6,743 nucleotides of DNA from Candidatus Atribacter fermentans (GTDB taxonomy: Bacteria; Atribacterota; Atribacteria; Atribacterales; Atribacteraceae), in NCBI GenBank assembly GCA_012517485.1, contig JAAYUT010000470.1, positions 1-6,743 on the forward strand. Direction: 5' to 3'. This document shows, in pieces, positions 1 through 6,631 of the stretch. Position 1 is the stretch's first letter; each line of letters starts with the position of its first letter. Made by a program: the position numbers and the translations under genes. A model generated the notes under the pieces. It saw only the letters and a program-made list of their open reading frames with translations. It had not been told where the DNA came from and made no database searches.

Positions 1-1
1 A

Positions 2-964
2 GGACCCCCTTACACGGTCGGTTTGAGTAATGGCCCCTTTACCCATAGCTGGCGAGTACAGATGATTGAAAGTGTTCAACAGGAATTTGAATTCTACAAA
101 GAGCAAGGACTGGTAGATAAGTTGATTATCCAAAATGCCGGTCCCGATGTGAATACCCAAATTGCCCAAATTCGTAATCTTATTGCCTCTGATGTTGACT
201 TGTTACTCATCAATCCCAATTCTTCAACAGCATTAAACCCGGTCATGGAAGAAGCTCAAGAAGCAGGGATTACAGTAGTTGTTTATGACATGCCAATAGA
301 TAACGATAAAGTTCTTGATGTTTTTATGAATCAAGATTGGTGGATGGCCCCTCTTACTGAATGGTTTTGTGAAAAGCTTGGGGGAAAAGGGAATATAGTG
401 TACATCAGTGGAATTGCCGATCAACCTGGAAATATCGAAAGAGACGTTTCTGCCGAAAAAGTACTGGCCAAATATCCTGATATTAAACTTTTAGCGAAGG
501 CGAATGGAAACTGGGACCAAGCAGCTGCACAACAAGTGATGAGCGACCTCCTGGCATCTTTCCCTCAAATCGACGGGGTTCTTACCCAAGATGGAATGTC
601 TTTAGGAATTATCCGAGCTTTTGAAGCTGCCGGAAGAGAAATTCCGGTGATCACCGGTGAAACCCAAATAGCGTTTATTAAAAAGTGGAAAGAGATGAAA
701 GACGCCACTGGCTTTGATACTGTTGGAATCGTAAATCCTCCAGGTTATGTGAACAATGCCCTTGGTATAGGTTTGCGACTTTTGCAAGGGAAAAAGTTGA
801 AAGATGAAGTCTTGGTTAATGGTCACATCATTTACACGAAACCCAATCTGATTGTCGATAATAACAATATCGATGAGATTTATGAACAATATAAAGATTG
901 GGCAGATTCTTATTACGTGAATTCCTGGTATAGTCAAGAAGAACTTGACGCTCTCTTCGAATAA
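2..964 (+). CDS. Sugar ABC transporter substrate-binding protein (RbsB-like, type 1 periplasmic fold), 5' partial
   Basis: Extracytoplasmic binding protein that captures a sugar and delivers it to the permeases encoded downstream. The frame is open from base 2 (GPPYTVGLSNGPFTHSWR...), so the TTG at 23 is an internal Leu codon; the true start and any signal peptide or lipobox lie outside the window. 320 residues are visible. Family features include the N-terminal strand with SNGPFTHSWRVQMIE, the LLLINPNSSTALNPVMEEA segment followed by AGITVVVYDMP (first-lobe strand/helix pattern of ribose/galactose-binding proteins), the second-lobe GVLTQDGMSLGIIRAFEAAG segment followed by IPVITGE, and the C-terminal WYSQEELDALF. 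The ABC ATPase gene follows after a gap that holds a strong hairpin. Membership of the Peripla_BP_4/RbsB group is well supported. The ligand (pentose, hexose, polyol or other) cannot be told from sequence alone. Confidence 0.9.
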   Translation, partial: GPPYTVGLSNGPFTHSWRVQMIESVQQEFEFYKEQGLVDKLIIQNAGPDVNTQIAQIRNLIASDVDLLLINPNSSTALNPVMEEAQEAGITVVVYDMPIDNDKVLDVFMNQDWWMAPLTEWFCEKLGGKGNIVYISGIADQPGNIERDVSAEKVLAKYPDIKLLAKANGNWDQAAAQQVMSDLLASFPQIDGVLTQDGMSLGIIRAFEAAGREIPVITGETQIAFIKKWKEMKDATGFDTVGIVNPPGYVNNALGIGLRLLQGKKLKDEVLVNGHIIYTKPNLIVDNNNIDEIYEQYKDWADSYYVNSWYSQEELDALFE

Positions 965-974
965 CAATATATAA

Positions 975-1018
975 TATTTAAGTTCAGGGTTGGTTTTTAC
1001 TAACCCTGAACTTAAATA
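975..1018 (+). promoter_or_regulatory. Long intergenic RNA hairpin between binding-protein and ATPase genes
   Basis: Bases 975-991 and 1002-1018 are exact inverted complements (17 pairs). One G-U, one G-C and one U-A pair (992-994 with 999-1001) extend this to a 20-bp stem capped by a four-T loop at 995-998. It begins 10 nt after the binding-protein stop and ends 13 nt before the probable ATPase start. No T-run follows on the plus strand, so it is not a classical intrinsic terminator. By analogy with malE-malF and other transport operons, such a structure can protect the 3' end of the upstream mRNA and give the binding protein higher expression than the membrane components. That role is inference; the base pairing is directly visible. 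Confidence 0.75.
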
Positions 1019-1031
1019 CTGGATTCAATCA

Positions 1032-2546
1032 ATGTCGTTCATTCTTGAAGCAAAAAACCTTAAAAAAAGTTTTGATGGGGTAGTAGCCCTTTCCGACGCT
1101 AATTTTACCCTTAACCAAGGAGAAATTTGTGGCTTAGTTGGGGCAAATGGTTCTGGTAAAACCACCTTTGCACGAATAATTAGTGGCCTCATTCGTCCTG
1201 ATTCTGGACTACTTTATCTTTATGGATCCCAAATTCACCTAAAATCACATCTTGAAGCCGAAAAACTTGAGATCTCAATGGTCCATCAAAACCTCAGTCT
1301 GATTCCGGAAATGACAGTTTGGGAAAATATTAATTTGGGAAGAGAGTTCACAACCTCCTTAGGAATTCTTAAAAAAGAAGAGGCTCTCATTAAAGCCAGC
1401 CAAGCCCTTCAGGAACTGAAGGTCAATATTTCACTATATGATAAAGTATCCCAATTGGCACCTTCAGAAAAACAACTTTTAGAAATCGTTAAAGCTCTTT
1501 CCCGTCACCCAAAAATTTTAATTCTCGATGAGCCGACGGCGTCTTTGGGATTCAAACAAGTTGAAATATTATTTGAAAAACTGAATCAATTAAAAAAAGA
1601 TCGGGTATCAGTAATCTTTATTTCTCATCGAATCTGGGAAATAACCAAAATCTGTGATCGGTTAGTTGTGTTCCGCAATGGAAAAACCGTGGGAGAAGTT
1701 GATTTTCATCAACAACCAAGAGATGAAAAGCTGATCATTCCGCTTATTACTGGAAAAAAAGAAAATGAAAAGGAAAAAAGCATCCACGAAAAACGACCCT
1801 TTCGAAATTTTGATACTCATCAAACTATTCTTGAAGTAGACAATCTTTCAAAAAAAGAAAAACTCTATAATATTTCTTTCAAAATTCGAAAGGGAGAAAT
1901 CGTTGGTTTAGGCGGTTTGAATGGCCAAGGTCAAGAAGAAATCCTTCTCATCCTCTCTGGCTATCTGAAAAAAACCTCTGGGAAAATTATGTTGAATAAT
2001 AAAGAAGTCCTCATAAAAAATCCTAGTCAAGCTATCGAGCGTGGAATTTTTTTAGTACCAGGTGACCGACAAAAAGAAGGACTTTTTCTTAACCATAATG
2101 TTTTCACCAACCTTATTTATCCTCAAGTTGCACTGAAAAAGCAAAAGTTTCTTCTCCCTTTAAATGCTTTATTCCAAACAGTCTCGACAGCAATACAAAC
2201 GGTATCACTAGTACCTCCCGATCCAAGAAAATTAGTCTCTCACCTCAGTGGTGGCAACCAACAAAAAGTTGTCATCGGTAAATGGTTATCTCTTTCTCCA
2301 AAAATATTATTACTGAATGACCCTACCAAAGGGGTAGACGTTGAAACCAGAAGAAATCTTTATAAAATAATTGCGGATTTGTCCAATCAAGGTGTTTCAG
2401 TCCTCCTTTATGCAAGTGATAATGAAGAATTAATTGCAAATTGTGATCGAGTTTTGATTGTTTTTGAGGGGCAAATTGTTGAAGAAATTTGTGGTGATGA
2501 TATTTGCGAGGAAAATTTGATTGCTTGTTCACTTCGAGTTCAGTAA
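1032..2546 (+). CDS. Sugar ABC transporter ATP-binding protein, two fused ATPase domains (RbsA/MglA type)
   Basis: Cytoplasmic energy-coupling subunit of the CUT2 importer, 504 residues, close to the family's usual 500. Domain 1 has Walker A GANGSGKTT (37-45), Q-loop Q86, a divergent signature LAPSEKQ (142-148), Walker B ILILDEP (162-168) and H-loop H199. Domain 2 has the degenerate P-loop GLNGQGQEE typical of RbsA C-terminal halves (near 295-303), a canonical signature LSGGNQQK (405-412) and an unusual Walker B LLLNDP (426-431). Serine (S462) stands at the H-loop position. I chose ATG 1032 because MSFILEAKNLKKSF matches where these proteins start. The longer in-frame opening from TTG 990 would add 14 residues encoded by the intergenic hairpin. 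No good Shine-Dalgarno precedes 1032 (only a GGA at 1021-1023), so translation may be modest. The two permease genes follow directly. Confidence 0.93.
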   Translation: MSFILEAKNLKKSFDGVVALSDANFTLNQGEICGLVGANGSGKTTFARIISGLIRPDSGLLYLYGSQIHLKSHLEAEKLEISMVHQNLSLIPEMTVWENINLGREFTTSLGILKKEEALIKASQALQELKVNISLYDKVSQLAPSEKQLLEIVKALSRHPKILILDEPTASLGFKQVEILFEKLNQLKKDRVSVIFISHRIWEITKICDRLVVFRNGKTVGEVDFHQQPRDEKLIIPLITGKKENEKEKSIHEKRPFRNFDTHQTILEVDNLSKKEKLYNISFKIRKGEIVGLGGLNGQGQEEILLILSGYLKKTSGKIMLNNKEVLIKNPSQAIERGIFLVPGDRQKEGLFLNHNVFTNLIYPQVALKKQKFLLPLNALFQTVSTAIQTVSLVPPDPRKLVSHLSGGNQQKVVIGKWLSLSPKILLLNDPTKGVDVETRRNLYKIIADLSNQGVSVLLYASDNEELIANCDRVLIVFEGQIVEEICGDDICEENLIACSLRVQ

Positions 2547-2569
2547 TCCATTCAAATAAAGAAATTATT

Positions 2570-2574
2570 GGAGG
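2570..2574 (+). promoter_or_regulatory. Shine-Dalgarno GGAGG for first permease, unusually far from the start
   Basis: GGAGG lies 14 nt before ATG 2589, longer than the usual 5-10 nt. No closer in-frame start is possible because TAA occupies 2583-2585, so 2589 is the only available start despite the spacing. Confidence 0.55.
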
Positions 2575-2586
2575 ATAGTTGGTAAA

Positions 2587-2619
2587 AAATGGAAAAATAT
2601 ATTAAATGGAAAAATATAT
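2587..2619 (+). repeat. Tandem 17-nt-period duplication over the permease start codon
   Basis: Bases 2587-2602 and 2604-2619 are identical (16 bases, each containing ATGGAAAAATATAT), giving a repeat period of 17 nt. The period is not a multiple of three, so the two ATGs (2589 and 2606) open different frames. Only the first is in the permease frame; the second meets a stop after 22 codons. Confidence 0.85.
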
Positions 2620-3551
2620 ACCAAAATCCTTCTTTTCCAAGCTTTATTATTTTAATTGCCATTATAATTCTTAATGCTTTTCTTCAACACAATTTCTTTA
2701 CTTATCGAGCTTTTAAATCAAATTTACTTACCTTTACCCCTCTCATTTTAACCAGTGTTGCCCAAGGATTAGTCATTTTAGTCGGCTGCGTAGATCTTTC
2801 TTTAGGTGCCACCATTTCTTTGGTAACTGTACTCATGGCATCTCTTATGGGTGACTCCTTATTCAGTATGGTTATCGTGGTGTTTATCGGGTCAGGATTG
2901 GCTCTATTAATGAGTTTTATCAATGGTTTTATTATTAGTTATTTTGACCCTCCTCCCCTTTTAACCACCTATGCGACTTCAGTGCTTTGGTTTGGAATTG
3001 CTCTCTTTTTTATGCCCACACCAGGTGGTTATATACCAAGTCATTTTAGTAAAATGTATCGAAGCGATCTTTTCCCACGTTTTCCAGTTGTTCTTCTTTT
3101 TCTTATTGGAGCTTTTTGTTTCCTCTTTTTCATGAGTAAAACCAGATTTTATAAACATATTTATGCTGTGGGAGGAAACGAAGAAGCTGCCTATGCCAAT
3201 GGTGTGAATGTGTTCATAACTAAAATTAAGGTTTTTTTGTTAAGTGGGATCTTTATTGCTTTAGCATCTATTTGTGTGGTGGCTCAAACAGCCACTGGTG
3301 ACGCTCGTAGTGGCCTCAGCTTTAGTCTAAACTCGGTTGCCGCTTCAATTATTGGAGGACTTTCGTTCTCTGGTGGAAGAGGGAGTATTATTGGACCGAT
3401 TATGGGAGGGTTGATTCTTGGACTTCTCATTAATGTTCTTTATTTTGCCAATATAACCTCTTTTTATCAGGAATTTATGAAAGGAATTATCATTATTTTC
3501 TCTCTTGCTGTGGGGGCAATCCCAAAATACTTAAAAACCCGTTCACTTTAA
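2589..3551 (+). CDS. Sugar ABC transporter permease (RbsC-like, BPD_transp_2 family), first of two
   Basis: Integral inner-membrane subunit of the importer, 320 residues, the same size class as E. coli RbsC (321). Many hydrophobic segments are visible (about eight to ten), including residues 17-33, 48-66, 91-118, 125-142, 164-182, 212-232 and the Gly-rich C-terminal part 246-312. Family landmarks are GCVDLSLGA (66-74, the GIDLSVG motif with Cys-Val replacing Ile), the cytoplasmic coupling loop YAVGGNEEAAYANGV (192-206) that contacts the ATPase, and IIGGLSFSGGRGSIIGPIMGG (254-274). The start at 2589 is forced by an upstream in-frame TAA and lies within a short tandem duplication. The gene sits 42 nt after the ATPase and 23 nt before the second permease, so co-transcription is very likely. 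Its sequence differs from the second permease, suggesting a heterodimeric channel as in LsrC-LsrD or YtfT-YjfF. Confidence 0.93.
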   Translation: MEKYIKWKNIYQNPSFPSFIILIAIIILNAFLQHNFFTYRAFKSNLLTFTPLILTSVAQGLVILVGCVDLSLGATISLVTVLMASLMGDSLFSMVIVVFIGSGLALLMSFINGFIISYFDPPPLLTTYATSVLWFGIALFFMPTPGGYIPSHFSKMYRSDLFPRFPVVLLFLIGAFCFLFFMSKTRFYKHIYAVGGNEEAAYANGVNVFITKIKVFLLSGIFIALASICVVAQTATGDARSGLSFSLNSVAASIIGGLSFSGGRGSIIGPIMGGLILGLLINVLYFANITSFYQEFMKGIIIIFSLAVGAIPKYLKTRSL

Positions 3552-3574
3552 AAGCAAAAGAGGGCAGGTTTAAA

Positions 3575-4561
3575 ATGAACAATAATAAGTTTCTAATTTT
3601 AATTTCAGACAAAACAACACCGAAAGAATTTTTATTTTCTAAATTAGCTATATCATTCTATGCCATCATCCTTTTGTTTGTTTTTGGAGAAATTATTCTT
3701 CCTGGTTTCATCAGTTTTTCTCATGTTATGTCAGTTCTTCGGCTTTCGGTTTTTCTTGGTATTGTCGCCTTAGGACAAACCTTCGTTGTTTTATCAGGAA
3801 ATGAAGGCATCGATTTATCGGTTGGTTCAATCCTCTCTATCGGTGTAGTTTTATCTGCATTTTTCCTCAACGGACAAAATATAAATATTCCAAAAGCTCT
3901 TCTTTTTACACCTTCTGTTGGTTTAGCTTTTGGATTGATTAGCGGTCTGGCTATTTCCTACATTGAAATTCCTCCAATTATTATGACTTTAGCTATGGCC
4001 AGCGTTGTAGAGGGCACTTCACTTATCATTACTAAGGGATTCCCAACCGGGAATGCTCCTCCTTTATTAGAAACGATTGGAAATGGAAAAATTTTTAATA
4101 TTCCTTATTTAATCATATTATGGATACTGTTAATAATCATCGCCTCTTTCATTCTTAAAAAAACCAAATGGGGAAACCTCCTTTATGGGGTTGGATCTAA
4201 CAGCTTGACAGCTGAACTAAGTGGTGTTCGGGTTAAACGGTTTCGAGTTTTTGTGTATGGGATTTGTGGCGCAATTGCTGCTTTAGCCGGTCTTTTCTTA
4301 CTGAGCTATACTGGGACTCCATATCTTAATCTTGGTGCTACCTATACCATGCCCTCTATTGCTTCTCTGGCTATCGGAGGAATATCTTTGGCTGGAGGAA
4401 ATGGAAATTACATTGGCGCAGTAACTGGTTGCATCATTCTTACCACCCTTAACAGCATTTTAGTTGCTCTCCGAACCACCGAAGCTGTTCGACAGATTAC
4501 TTTAGGCTTGCTCCTTTTAATATTGGTGATCGCCTATACTGGAAGAAGAAAAAGATGGTGA
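3575..4561 (+). CDS. Sugar ABC transporter permease (RbsC-like, BPD_transp_2 family), second of two
   Basis: Second membrane subunit of the CUT2 importer, 328 residues. The N-terminal cytoplasmic tail (about residues 1-24) is polar, and hydrophobic segments then run through to the C-terminal YTGRRKRW, whose positive charges fit a cytoplasmic end. Landmarks are GNEGIDLSVGSILSIG (75-90, the canonical family motif), the helix after IEIPPIIMTLAMASVVEG (130-147), the coupling-loop segment LLYGVGSNSLTAELSGV (202-218) and AIGGISLAGGNGNYIGAVTG (266-285). A purine-rich Shine-Dalgarno region (GAGGGCAGG, 3560-3568) lies 6 nt before ATG 3575. It follows the first permease closely and is separated by 37 nt from the isomerase gene. 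The two permeases share the fold and motifs but differ in most residues, so they are paralogues with probably distinct positions in the complex. Confidence 0.93.
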   Translation: MNNNKFLILISDKTTPKEFLFSKLAISFYAIILLFVFGEIILPGFISFSHVMSVLRLSVFLGIVALGQTFVVLSGNEGIDLSVGSILSIGVVLSAFFLNGQNINIPKALLFTPSVGLAFGLISGLAISYIEIPPIIMTLAMASVVEGTSLIITKGFPTGNAPPLLETIGNGKIFNIPYLIILWILLIIIASFILKKTKWGNLLYGVGSNSLTAELSGVRVKRFRVFVYGICGAIAALAGLFLLSYTGTPYLNLGATYTMPSIASLAIGGISLAGGNGNYIGAVTGCIILTTLNSILVALRTTEAVRQITLGLLLLILVIAYTGRRKRW

Positions 4562-4581
4562 GAATAGAGATTAAGATGAGC

Positions 4582-4590
4582 AAAGGAGAT
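4582..4590 (+). promoter_or_regulatory. Strong Shine-Dalgarno for the isomerase gene
   Basis: AAAGGAGAT ends 8 nt before ATG 4599. It is a clearer ribosome site than those of the ATPase or the first permease, which supports real translation of the interrupted isomerase reading frame from this ATG. Confidence 0.7.
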
Positions 4591-4598
4591 GAATTTTA

Positions 4599-5561
4599 AT
4601 GAAAATTGGTATTTTTACCAATTTATTTCAAGATAAATCTCTTGAAGAAGTCGCGCAGTATGTTTCTTCTTTGGGATATCAAATGGTTGAATTACCTGCC
4701 TGGGAAGGAAATCCTCATCTTGATATTGAAAAAGTCTTAAAAGGAGATCGTTCAGTTAAAAAAATACTCAAAAAATATAATCTTGATATTTCAGCTTTAA
4801 ATTGTGGAATACCTGGTCAATTAGTTTTAGGACCACATGACTAGTCGACTGATGATTTTGCACCACTCCCTGGCGCAAAAGAAAAAATAAAATATGCGAT
4901 TACAATGATGAAAAAAGCCGCACAGGCCGCTTCTGAATTAGAAGTTCCTGTCATTTGTGGATTTGTGGGTTCTCATGTCTGGGACAAATGGTACATCTTC
5001 CCTCCCAAGAATGAAGAGTTGTATGAAAAAGGATGGGAACTATTTGCCGAGCGTTGGGGTGATATTTTAGATACCTTTAAAAAATATGGAGTAAAATTTG
5101 CCTTTGAAGTTCACCCTAATGAGATTGCCTATAACATTGAAACTGCTCAACGGGCAGTTCATGCCTTAGAAAACCGAGACAACTTTGGTTTCAACTTTGA
5201 TCCGAGTCATCTAATATGGCAACTTATTGATCCTGTTGTTTTTATCAAAACCTTTAAAGAGAGAATTTTTCATGCTCATGCCAAAGATGCGGAAATTCAG
5301 GAAGACGAAGTCCGACGTTCAGGAGTTATCCCTACCGGCTCATGGATGAGACCGGATCGTGGTTTTCGCTTTCGAGTTCCTGGTTGGGGTGATGTAAAGT
5401 GGAAAAAGGTTATGAGCGCTTTATTGAGTGTTGGATACAATTATGTCCTTTCTTTTGAACATGAAGACCCAGTGATGTCTCGGGAAGATGGTTGTGAAAA
5501 AGCTATTGAATTTCTCAAGCCCTTAATAATAAAAGCACCGCTTTTAAAAGTATGGTGGTAG
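4599..5561 (+). pseudogene. Sugar phosphate isomerase/epimerase (xylose-isomerase-like TIM barrel) with one in-frame TAG
   Basis: Predicted cytosolic metal-dependent sugar isomerase or epimerase, 320 codons in a single frame, broken only by TAG at 4842-4844 (codon 82). The 20 codons after it (STDDFAPLPGAKEKIKYAIT) continue in frame into MMKKAAQAASELEVPVICGF, so no indel is involved. N-terminal features are MKIGIFTNLF and LGYQMVELPAWEG (barrel strands 1 and 2). C-terminal features are FAFEVHPNE (E170), FNFDPSHL (D201, H204), HAHAKDA (H227) and SFEHEDP (E287), which match the Glu-Asp-His-Glu metal-ligand pattern of the family. The ending KPLIIKAPLLKVWW looks like a natural C-terminus. No ribosome site precedes ATG 4905, so the C-terminal 218 residues are unlikely to be made independently. 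It may be a nonsense mutation, a base-calling error or, less likely, amber readthrough. All inferred catalytic residues lie after the stop. Confidence 0.8.
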
Positions 5562-5607
5562 CTTTCAAGTAAGTTTTTTATCTCTCAATTGAGTCATTTT
5601 TTGATTT

Positions 5608-6531
5608 TCAATTTTTTTCCATAAATTCCTGAGCTTGAGCCAAATTAGGGATTCCCGTCCGCCCTCCCAATTGGGTGCACTTCAAGGCTGCAACAGCATT
5701 AGCAAAACGAGCCGTGTAAAGAATATCCCATTCTTTCAAAATACCAAATACAAAAGCGCCGTGAAAAACATCACCACAACCGGTTGTGTCAATTACGTTA
5801 ACTTGGTACCCAGGGATTTGGAAAATTTCTTTTCCAACCTTTCCCAAACAACCCTTTTCTCCCTGAGTGAAAATCACAATTTGTGGACCTAAAGCAGCAA
5901 CCTTTTCTAAGGCAACTTTTGGATTGGTGGGATGAAAATTTTTAGCAAAAGTTTCCGAACCTATTAAAATATCAGTTAAAGCTACGAGCTTTTTTCTTTG
6001 TTCATCCCAGTCATCGATATCCAGAATAATTTTTCTTCCTTCAGTATGTTCACGAAAGTATCGGGCGGTATCATAAGCGGTTTCCGGTTCATGAGCATCT
6101 AAATGAAGTATTTTCCCTTGACAAAGAAAATCGGGATCGATTTCATCAAGCCTTAAAGGCGTAAGGTTTTTATACCAAAAAATAGTTCTTTTCCCACTTT
6201 TTTGATCAATGATACAAAAGGCGGTCAAGCTCATTTTCCCCTTTTCCTTAACTAAATGACTAATATCTACTCCTTCTTGAAGAAATTCCTTCAAGAGAAA
6301 TTCTCCTGCCTCATCATCGCCAACTTTCCCAACAAAAGAAACTTTTGCACCTAAACGAGCCATGGTTACCAAAGCAGTAGCCACTTCACCTCCACCCTGA
6401 CGAAGAAAATCCTTGAGGCGAACCCGTTGATCAAGTTGGGGGTAAGTTTCAACAATTCCTAAATTATCAAGAGCGACGTGCCCAACTCCTATAACATCAA
6501 ATTGCGGTATTTTTCTCTCTACGTTCAACAA
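5608..6531 (-). CDS. PfkB-family carbohydrate kinase (ribokinase-like)
   Basis: Predicted cytosolic ATP-dependent sugar kinase, 307 residues from the chosen start, typical for the family. It has the N-terminal strand FDVIGVGHVALDNLG, the Gly-rich first signature region RQGGGEVATALVTMARLGA (Gly46-48; the Glu-Val replaces the more usual Pro/Ala-x-Asn), and the C-terminal signature DTTGCGDVFHGAF (248-260) with catalytic base Asp254 and the anion-hole GCG. I chose TTG 6531 because GAGGTGA (6543-6537) precedes it by 5 nt. The longer opening from ATG 6558 has no ribosome site and adds nine residues (MSNELEVIF) not expected before the first strand. The gene is convergent with the transporter operon and downstream of a URO-D-like gene on the same strand. 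It probably phosphorylates the imported sugar or its isomer; ribokinase, fructokinase and KDG-kinase substrates cannot be separated by sequence alone. Confidence 0.92.
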   Translation of the reverse strand: MLNVERKIPQFDVIGVGHVALDNLGIVETYPQLDQRVRLKDFLRQGGGEVATALVTMARLGAKVSFVGKVGDDEAGEFLLKEFLQEGVDISHLVKEKGKMSLTAFCIIDQKSGKRTIFWYKNLTPLRLDEIDPDFLCQGKILHLDAHEPETAYDTARYFREHTEGRKIILDIDDWDEQRKKLVALTDILIGSETFAKNFHPTNPKVALEKVAALGPQIVIFTQGEKGCLGKVGKEIFQIPGYQVNVIDTTGCGDVFHGAFVFGILKEWDILYTARFANAVAALKCTQLGGRTGIPNLAQAQEFMEKN

Positions 6532-6536
6532 AAAAA

Positions 6537-6543
6537 TCACCTC
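6537..6543 (-). promoter_or_regulatory. Shine-Dalgarno GAGGTGA that decides the kinase start
   Basis: Read on the minus strand, GAGGTGA (continuing as GAGGTGAT) is an eight-base match to the 16S anti-Shine-Dalgarno complement. It sits 5 nt before TTG 6531 and 8 nt before a second TTG at 6528. It lies inside the longer reading frame that begins at ATG 6558, which argues that the longer start is not used. Confidence 0.6.
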
Positions 6544-6631
6544 TAACTCATTACTCATATTGAGTTTGTAAAATGAATGGGAAGCTCGTTTAATCTACTC
6601 TATGTTGTCATTTAAAAAATATTTTAGCTTT

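Noticed and set aside
23..25. TTG as start of the binding-protein gene
   Set aside because: The frame is open upstream to the window edge and encodes the expected first strand (YTVGLSNG), so the gene is truncated by the window and does not start here.
644..657. Perfect 14-bp palindrome CCGGTGATCACCGG within the binding-protein gene
   Set aside because: It encodes a normal conserved-looking segment (IPVITG), has no loop or T-run, and has no second copy in the window. Chance within coding sequence is the simplest explanation.
602..967. 121-residue open frame antisense to the binding-protein gene, and shorter antisense or overlapping frames at 233-424, 2323-2532, 2702-2923 and 5635-5892
   Set aside because: Each lies wholly or almost wholly within a well-supported gene on the other strand and shows no recognisable domain. 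They read as shadows of real coding sequence.
4839..4851. Overlapping SpeI (ACTAGT) and SalI (GTCGAC) sites around the amber codon, resembling a cloning linker
   Set aside because: The reading frame and family-like protein sequence continue on both sides with no inserted bases, so a vector or linker junction is unlikely. The coincidence is worth remembering when checking reads.
5530..5546. Short hairpin TAAAAGC-ACC-GCTTTTA near the end of the isomerase gene
   Set aside because: It is inside coding sequence, AT-rich, and not followed by a T-run, so it is not a credible terminator.
4905..5561. Independent 218-residue gene starting at ATG 4905
   Set aside because: No ribosome site precedes it, and the 20 codons before it continue the upstream isomerase in the same frame. 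It is the C-terminal part of the interrupted gene.
5562..5607. Possible bidirectional terminator in the 46-nt gap between the convergent isomerase and kinase genes
   Set aside because: T-runs and a small palindrome CTCAATTGAG (5584-5593) are present, but the stem would be only three pairs around a four-base loop. Termination is expected here from gene orientation but is not demonstrated by the sequence.
6544..6631. Separate promoter for the kinase in the gap after the URO-D-like gene
   Set aside because: The gap is AT-rich, but I found no convincing -35/-10 pair at proper spacing on the minus strand.
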